In this document: in pieces, positions 59,111 through 64,000 of the stretch
How the letters are laid out: each line of letters opens with the position of its first letter
Position numbering within the stretch: the first letter of the stretch is position 1
NCBI RefSeq assembly: GCF_000621845.1
Contig: NZ_JHXF01000013.1
Coordinates: 1-64,000, forward strand
Reading direction: 5' to 3'
DNA from: Ruminococcus flavefaciens MA2007
GTDB lineage: Bacteria > Bacillota > Clostridia > Oscillospirales > Ruminococcaceae
DNA length: 64,000 nucleotides
The notes under the pieces: model-generated
What the model was told of the DNA's origin: nothing
The model's database searches: none
The model's input: only the letters and a program-made list of their open reading frames with translations
Made by a program: the position numbers and the translations under genes

Positions 59111-59734
59111 CTATTTCTTAGCAATTACGGTGATCCATGGCTTTGAAGGATGATGATCGGATTTCACACTTGTGAAACCAGCTGCTTTTAAAGCTGCTGT
59201 GATCTCAGCAGGAGTATAGCAGCGCATACCGTCAATAATGGATTCAAACTTCTTGCTCGTCTGGTCTGTACCGTCAGACTCGTTGCAAATCATAAAATAT
59301 CCGTCGTCTTTCAGAATATTTGCGACCTGCGAAAAGCATTTTTCAAGTCCCGGCCAGAAGTAGATCGTTTCAAATGCTGTTACAAGCTCAAAGCTGTCGA
59401 CGTCAAGTGGCAGCTTCGAAACATCACCCTGAATTACTCTGCATCTACCTGCGTCGATCATTGCCTGATTGTATTCCTTTGCCTTCTGGACAGAAAGTGC
59501 AGAGTAGTCCATTGCGGTAACATTTGCCTGCGGATATTTTTTCAGAAGCTCTCCTGCATTTCTGCCTGCACCGCAGCCAAGATCGGCTGCCTTTTTTGGA
59601 GAGAGCTTCGGCAGATGCTCAAATCCCCAGTCCGCAAGCTTTGCGTGACCTGAGTTCATACCTTTAAGCATCATCTTTCCGAGTGTACCTTCTGGTTTTC
59701 TTGTCTGACTAAAAAACTTCTTCATTAGTCCCAT
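59111..59734 (-). CDS. Class I SAM-dependent methyltransferase
   Basis: 207 residues. KAADLGCGAGRNAGELLKKY (motif I), AMDYSALSVQKAKEY, FELVTAFETIYFWPGLEKCF and LKDDGYFMICNESDG. Paralogue of the enzyme at 56247. AAAGGAG lies nine bases before the ATG, inside the end of the 31-residue peptide gene, so the two are translationally linked. Confidence 0.88.
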   Translation of the reverse strand: MGLMKKFFSQTRKPEGTLGKMMLKGMNSGHAKLADWGFEHLPKLSPKKAADLGCGAGRNAGELLKKYPQANVTAMDYSALSVQKAKEYNQAMIDAGRCRVIQGDVSKLPLDVDSFELVTAFETIYFWPGLEKCFSQVANILKDDGYFMICNESDGTDQTSKKFESIIDGMRCYTPAEITAALKAAGFTSVKSDHHPSKPWITVIAKK

Positions 59735-59736
59735 AA

Positions 59737-59832
59737 CTATGATTCTCCTTTGTAATTATTCAATGCAACACTGTTCAGCTCGTATGTGCCTGTTTTGAAT
59801 ACGTTTTTCTGAGATATATCATATTTTTCCAT
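59737..59832 (-). CDS. 31-residue peptide between methyltransferase genes
   Basis: Reads MEKYDISQKNVFKTG then TYELNSVALNNYKGES and stop. AGGAG lies nine bases before the ATG. Its stop codon lies two bases before the next methyltransferase ATG, and its last codons supply that gene's ribosome binding site. A frameshifted relative lies at 53432. It could be a leader peptide for coupling, a modified-peptide precursor, or a small regulator; nothing in the sequence decides. Confidence 0.6.
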   Translation of the reverse strand: MEKYDISQKNVFKTGTYELNSVALNNYKGES

Positions 59833-59850
59833 TGCTCTAAACTCCTAAAT

Positions 59851-60516
59851 TCATTGTTTTACTGCACAGAAATACACCATAGAACCTTCAACATTAAAAT
59901 CAGTCAGATCATAAACCTTATGTAAACGCTTTTTCAATTTATCAGCAGTATCAAACGGCGGCGTAAACCAGCCTTTTTTAGCCAAGAAATATCGTACAAG
60001 GCTGTCAGTTATCTTTGACTCGCCCTTGATATAAAAGCAGGCTATAAAACTTCCGCCTTTTTTCAGTACACGGTAAGTTTCACGAAATGCCGCCTTTTTA
60101 TCAGGAAAAGCATGAAAACCATTCATGCTGAGCACAATATCAAATGATTCATTCTTGTACGGAAGCTGTCCGACATCCCCCTGAACAAGATTGACGTTTT
60201 CAAGTCTTTTCATACGTTCACGAGCTTTAGAAAGCATATCGTCACTGTAATCAAGGCAAATAATATCAGCATTTCCCAGAACTGAATATTTGTTGTGTGT
60301 AAAAACAGCTGTCCCCACAGGCACATCAAGCAGTCTGCCTGAAAATTCATCAGGAATATATGAAAGCACTTTTTCCGCAATTTCATTATCGTCCACATTG
60401 CTCCAGAACAAACGGATATACAGCTTGCTCCACCATTTACCTTTTGTCAGAACATCATCATAGATATCACGCGACTTCTTGTAGGAGCTTTTGATATCAT
60501 CATATTGTTTTAACAT
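59851..60516 (-). CDS. Class I SAM-dependent methyltransferase
   Basis: 221 residues. RLLDVPVGTAVFTHNKYSVL is a variant motif I (DVPVGT for DxGxGxG, as in a UbiE-like subgroup). ICLDYSDDMLSKARERMKRL, VNLVQGDVGQLPYKNESFDI and LKKGGSFIACFYIKGESK complete the fold. ATG 60516 overlaps the upstream stop, with GGAAGG nine bases before it. Substrate unknown. Confidence 0.88.
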   Translation of the reverse strand: MLKQYDDIKSSYKKSRDIYDDVLTKGKWWSKLYIRLFWSNVDDNEIAEKVLSYIPDEFSGRLLDVPVGTAVFTHNKYSVLGNADIICLDYSDDMLSKARERMKRLENVNLVQGDVGQLPYKNESFDIVLSMNGFHAFPDKKAAFRETYRVLKKGGSFIACFYIKGESKITDSLVRYFLAKKGWFTPPFDTADKLKKRLHKVYDLTDFNVEGSMVYFCAVKQ

Positions 60517-61160
60517 TATCCAGCCTTCCTTGCAACACAATGCAGACGGCAGAAGCCTCTCTTTTCAAAGGATTCCATTTGAAGTCCTGCGCCGTCACAC
60601 AGCTTTTTGATATCATCTCTGCCGTATATCCGAACATCGCCCTTGCCTGTCAGGTTCACGAGCTTTACACCGATGTGATTAAACAGCCAGCGTTTAACTG
60701 ACGGCTCAACTGTAATATCACGCAGAATAAATCTGCCATTAGGTCGAAGAACACGGTAAACACTATTGAAAAAATCCTGCGGATTCGGGTAATGATGAAA
60801 GCTCTCACAGCAGATCATCACATCAAAGGAATTATCAGCAAATGGCATATTCTCACAATCACCGACTATGAGTTCTACATTCTTTATATTTTTTCTTTTT
60901 GCAACTTCTATCATTTTCGGTGTCAGGTCAATACCTGTGTAATGCTTGTCAGGATATTTCTTATGCAACAGCGTCAGCATAGGACCAGTTCCACAGCCGC
61001 AGTCCAGAAGGTCGGTAAATGGCTCTTTTTCAAGCTCTGCCAGCACATCGGGATAATCCTTTTTGCACATATTATATACGCCGGCATTGTCAGATTCATA
61101 TATCTCGGCAGCTTTGGTGAACTCCTTTATTGATAAGTCTTTATATTCTCTTGGTGTCAT
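60516..61160 (-). CDS. Class I SAM-dependent methyltransferase
   Basis: 214 residues. DLLDCGCGTGPMLTLLHKKY (motif I), TGIDLTPKMIEVAKR, NVELIVGDCENMPFADNSFD and LRPNGRFILRDITVEPSVKR: the UbiE/COQ5-like layout. GGAGG lies seven bases before the ATG. Overlaps the next methyltransferase by one base. Confidence 0.9.
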   Translation of the reverse strand: MTPREYKDLSIKEFTKAAEIYESDNAGVYNMCKKDYPDVLAELEKEPFTDLLDCGCGTGPMLTLLHKKYPDKHYTGIDLTPKMIEVAKRKNIKNVELIVGDCENMPFADNSFDVMICCESFHHYPNPQDFFNSVYRVLRPNGRFILRDITVEPSVKRWLFNHIGVKLVNLTGKGDVRIYGRDDIKKLCDGAGLQMESFEKRGFCRLHCVARKAG

Positions 61161-61190
61161 TATATTACCTCCATCGATTTAGAACGCTGT

Positions 61191-61373
61191 TTACCAGACA
61201 TGATTGATCCAGTCAAGCAGCAACTTTTTTAATTTTTCACGCTCTGCAGCACAGTGTTTCGGATACTGCTTTTCAATCTTGAAAAGCAACCTGTATAGCG
61301 GAGAGTTTTTTGTTATCATTACATGGCTTAAATATGGGAACGCTATATGCTTGTGTGCATATGATAATGACAA
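61191..61373 (-). pseudogene. Short C-terminal gene remnant
   Basis: About 60 codons: AHKHIAFPYLSHVMITKNSP, then a basic helix YPKHCAAEREKLKKLLLDWI ending NHVW. It has no ribosome binding site and no start of its own. The sequence looks like the end of a larger protein, possibly an alpha/beta hydrolase of the BAAT type, a weak impression. Confidence 0.35.
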
Positions 61374-61384
61374 GGATGCTCATA

Positions 61385-62014
61385 TCAATTCATTCCTTCC
61401 TTGTTGTACATCAGATCATATATCTTACAGCCTGCCGCAGTTCGTGTCTGAACGAGCTTCATTCCGAGATGTACATAGCGGTCGCATTTGCCCTTGGCAT
61501 CTGTATCAAGTATGCAGGGACAGCCGTTTTTGTCTGCCATTTTATAAGCAAACTCCATCAACTTCCGCATATATCCCTGTCCTTGATACTGTTCTGTAAC
61601 AATCAGCATTTCAACCTTGACATAGGGCTTCTTCTGCTTTTTCATCTGTATCTCAAGTGGCTTGATGTCACAGCCGCTGTTTGCCTGTTTCAGAAATGGA
61701 AACAGTTTGCCCCAGCCGCCAAGCGCATTTTTCATTCGCCGTGCCATTTTGACAATGCTTCGGAAATTCGGATGATTTCCTTTTGTATCAGTGATGAGAA
61801 TATAGCCCTCACTGTTATCGGTGCAGTAAAACGTTCCGCTTTCGATGCCTGCAATAACAAAGGATTTCATGTATTCGGTCATAGCCGATTTTGACGGAAA
61901 GAACGGCTTCAATCCGCCTTCATTTGGTTCATATGGGAAATCCCAGAACGACGCACCGATTAGTGCGGATATTTCATCTATTTTCTCTTTTGATAATGAG
62001 CGTACTTTTTTCAT
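61385..62014 (-). CDS. GNAT family N-acetyltransferase
   Basis: 209 residues. KVEMLIVTEQYQGQGYMRKL contains the Q-x-x-G-x-G acetyl-CoA site, and CPCILDTDAKGKCDRYVHLG the following strand and helix. Two-lobe GNAT with an N-terminal extension (LSKEKIDEISALIGASFW). Substrate unknown. AAAGGA lies six bases before ATG 62014; a longer frame upstream has no such site. Confidence 0.85.
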   Translation of the reverse strand: MKKVRSLSKEKIDEISALIGASFWDFPYEPNEGGLKPFFPSKSAMTEYMKSFVIAGIESGTFYCTDNSEGYILITDTKGNHPNFRSIVKMARRMKNALGGWGKLFPFLKQANSGCDIKPLEIQMKKQKKPYVKVEMLIVTEQYQGQGYMRKLMEFAYKMADKNGCPCILDTDAKGKCDRYVHLGMKLVQTRTAAGCKIYDLMYNKEGMN

Positions 62015-62063
62015 TGCTGTTCCTTTCCTCTGTGCATGGTCATTCTCTGAAATAATCGTAACG

Positions 62064-62861
62064 TTACCATCTGAAAGTCGCCCAGCGATCATTCATCTTA
62101 GGCAATAACAGTGCAAAAAGCTTTGCTCGTATGCTGTATTTCTTCATCTCTTCATTGAAGCTGTGTTCTTCCACAAACCGTATACCGTCTGTCAGATCAG
62201 CGATCTCCTGTCCCGAATCAGTGCCGGACATGAAGTGCGCATTTGTATTTTTTACTGTATCGTGATGCTTTTCGCTTTTCTGCATTGCCTTGCAGTTCTG
62301 CTCAGCGATCAGTATACCGCCGTCAGGAAAGTTATTTTTCAGAACTTCAAGAAAAGTACGTATCTGATCAAGTGTCAGGTACATAAATAAGCCCTCAGCA
62401 ATAAAAACAGGTTTGGATCTTCTGCCGGCAAGCGCTTCCTGTACCGTTTTACACCAGTCGCTTTCCAGTGCATTTCCTGCAATCATCGTTACACGTTCAC
62501 GTTCAGTAAAAGCCTTTCTTCTTGCAGCGATAGAATCCGGAAGGTCAAGATCGAACCACTCTATCCTGCCGTTATCTACTCTTTCAAATCTGTTGTCAAA
62601 GCCTGCACCTACATTTACAATTACAGTATCAGGGGCTTTCCTGATTATTCCTTTCAGCTGACGGTCAAGCATTATTGTTCGCGCAATTACTCCTTCATGA
62701 GACATGAACTTATCATACGGAGTGGTATCAATATTCAGTGTCTTTATGATCTCCACTGCTTTCCTGTCTTTGACACGAGCGTTTTTTCTGAGTGTTTCAT
62801 TTGCCTTTACAGCAAGAGGGATAAGTGCAGTAGTCTGCACATCGCCTAATCTTAATTCCAT
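62064..62861 (-). CDS. Leucine carboxyl methyltransferase-like (TcmP/PPM1-type) SAM methyltransferase
   Basis: 265 residues. VIVNVGAGFDNRFERVDNGR (SAM loop G-A-G-x-D), EWFDLDLPDSIAARRKAFTE, PVFIAEGLFMYLTLDQIRTF and FPDGGILIAEQNC match the O-methyltransferase family containing TcmP of tetracenomycin synthesis and LCMT. Such enzymes methylate carboxylates or phenols in small molecules. GGAG lies eight bases before ATG 62861, 20 bases after the permease gene. Confidence 0.88.
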   Translation of the reverse strand: MELRLGDVQTTALIPLAVKANETLRKNARVKDRKAVEIIKTLNIDTTPYDKFMSHEGVIARTIMLDRQLKGIIRKAPDTVIVNVGAGFDNRFERVDNGRIEWFDLDLPDSIAARRKAFTERERVTMIAGNALESDWCKTVQEALAGRRSKPVFIAEGLFMYLTLDQIRTFLEVLKNNFPDGGILIAEQNCKAMQKSEKHHDTVKNTNAHFMSGTDSGQEIADLTDGIRFVEEHSFNEEMKKYSIRAKLFALLLPKMNDRWATFRW

Positions 62862-62881
62862 AATAATTACTCCTTTAATAT

Positions 62882-64000
62882 TTATTCCATACCTTTCAGC
62901 ACTTCGACCATGTCTATCTTCTTTATCCTGCGCGAGAACATAAAGCTGACAAGTACAGATACAGTCATTACAAATATTGCCGCAATTATATATGTTGTCG
63001 GTGCAATATAGCACGGCCAGTCAACTGCGTCGCCGTTGGAGTCCATCATTGCCTGCAATGGTACACGTCCGAGGGGGAGCCCCAATATGCAGCCGATAAT
63101 GGACAGCCACAGGTTTTGTGTAGAGAGTAGTCGACGTATAGCGCTGCTCTTAAAGCCAAGAACTTTAAGAGTTGCAAATTCCTTTTCGCGCTCATTGAAT
63201 GAAAGATTACCCGAATTATAGAGAACTATGACTATCAGCAGGACTGAGAATATCACCATGAAATATACCAGCAGATTCATTATCTCCATCATCTTGTCAA
63301 AGGCAGCGATAAGATCTTTCATACTGTGAACTGCGGAAACACAGTCGTTATCGGCAGTATTTTCACAGTTGTTCTTCGATACCAGCATTACAGGTCGGAA
63401 GTCCATTCCTACTGCCTCGTAATCCTCACGCAGCATTGTTATTCCCGTAATATTCGGGTGGCGCGATATAAGTCCTATTTTACTCTCGTTCCATTCAGAA
63501 CCTGTCGCTGTTTTCCAGTAAACCTTGTCTCCCTCTGAAAGTCCCAGCTTTTTTGCCTGTTTCATAGTCAGAGCAACAGTGCCTTTCCTTATGGGAGTTG
63601 TTCTGAGCTCTGTATCCGATACGCAGTAGAGCTGCTCTCCCTCGGTAACTGCCAGTTTACAGCTTATGATACCATCGGAAGTCGGGTGTTCCTTTGCAGC
63701 TATGGATATCGCTTCCATAGCTATAAGCTCACCGCCTGTCTCGATTTTTAACTCTTCAGCCTGTTCGGGAGTGCAGCTGTCATTGAGCAGCACCTGATAC
63801 TCATAATTCTGGATATCATGGAAATACCAGTCACGGACATAATCTACTGTGTCATAGGCACCAAGTCCAAGCTCCATTATCATCATACCCATGCAGGTGC
63901 CGAAAACTCCCATAAACGCCCTCATTTTAGAACGTGATATATCGCGGAGATTGTACCTTACATTGAAACTGAGCTTTTTCCAGAACGGCAGCTTCTCAAA
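62882..64000 (-). CDS. FtsX-like ABC transporter permease, cut by right edge
   Basis: 373 codons inside the window, open to the right. NVRYNLRDISRSKMRAFMGV leads into a membrane helix. A large extracellular domain follows, then SLNEREKEFATLKVLGFKSS-like sequence (NLSFNEREKEFATLKVLGFK) and three helices at the C-terminus. This is the second half of an eight-helix FtsX/MacB-type permease. The apparent ATG at 63925 is internal. Its ATPase is probably beyond the edge. It heads the methyltransferase-rich run in this window. Confidence 0.88.
   Translation of the reverse strand, partial: FEKLPFWKKLSFNVRYNLRDISRSKMRAFMGVFGTCMGMMIMELGLGAYDTVDYVRDWYFHDIQNYEYQVLLNDSCTPEQAEELKIETGGELIAMEAISIAAKEHPTSDGIISCKLAVTEGEQLYCVSDTELRTTPIRKGTVALTMKQAKKLGLSEGDKVYWKTATGSEWNESKIGLISRHPNITGITMLREDYEAVGMDFRPVMLVSKNNCENTADNDCVSAVHSMKDLIAAFDKMMEIMNLLVYFMVIFSVLLIVIVLYNSGNLSFNEREKEFATLKVLGFKSSAIRRLLSTQNLWLSIIGCILGLPLGRVPLQAMMDSNGDAVDWPCYIAPTTYIIAAIFVMTVSVLVSFMFSRRIKKIDMVEVLKGME

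Overview
The window looks like a chromosomal segment of a low-GC anaerobic Clostridia member, most plausibly a gut or rumen Ruminococcus-type Oscillospiraceae. This rests on fermentative genes (pyruvate formate-lyase, AdhE, formate channel), strong AGGAGG-type ribosome binding sites, ECF transporters, GLUG-repeat surface proteins with a sortase signal, and Clostridia-type mobile-element genes. The species call is inference. No rRNA and no CRISPR array was seen.

Layout. (1) 1-9.5 kb: a cut response regulator, an unusual fusion ending in a short-chain dehydrogenase, small enzymes, a minus-strand tRNA array (Glu-His-Tyr-Glu), a MATE efflux gene interrupted by one in-frame TGA, an alpha/beta hydrolase and a PI-PLC-like protein. 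(2) 9.6-22.6 kb: a decayed mobile-element zone with a truncated IS256-type transposase, a relaxase tail, a truncated integrase joined to the 3' end of a DNA methylase gene, and two reverse-oriented cargo genes each bracketed by further copies of that methylase tail. It continues with an M50 protease, a tRNA-Thr 3' fragment, a large serine recombinase, an intact divergent regulator/DUF6076 pair, an AAA-type ATPase, an enolase 3' fragment and a chimeric gene remnant. (3) 22.8-35.5 kb: a lipoprotein, then two exporter-type ABC half-transporters followed by a complete ECF importer (S, T and fused double ATPase), then a TetR gene with a second ABC pair. (4) 35.7-42.2 kb: a fermentation operon with a pyruvate formate-lyase split into a large subunit and a separately translated glycyl-radical subunit, then AdhE, a kinase-like protein and a formate/nitrite channel. 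(5) 42.3-53.3 kb: a 1487-residue sortase-anchored protein with an FMN-binding domain, and upstream a six-gene operon combining a NifH-like ATPase, two nitrogenase-component-1-like proteins and a complete FecBCDE-type importer. (6) 53.4-64 kb: a long same-strand run with six soluble or membrane-tethered methyltransferases, an ICMT-like membrane methyltransferase, a ZIP metal transporter, an MptD-like membrane protein, a hydrolase, an acetyltransferase, a 31-residue peptide gene and an FtsX-type permease cut by the right edge.

How they may work together. The nitrogenase-like operon and the flavin-binding surface protein have promoters carrying the same TTAGTA/TACTAA half-sites, so they may answer one metal- or redox-responsive regulator. 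The ABC/ECF block resembles the streptococcal SiaDEFGH arrangement linked to haem uptake. With the FecBCDE importer and the ZIP transporter, about half the window seems devoted to metal or metal-cofactor handling. The most novel candidates are the nitrogenase-like/importer operon and the repeated methylase-tail cassettes.
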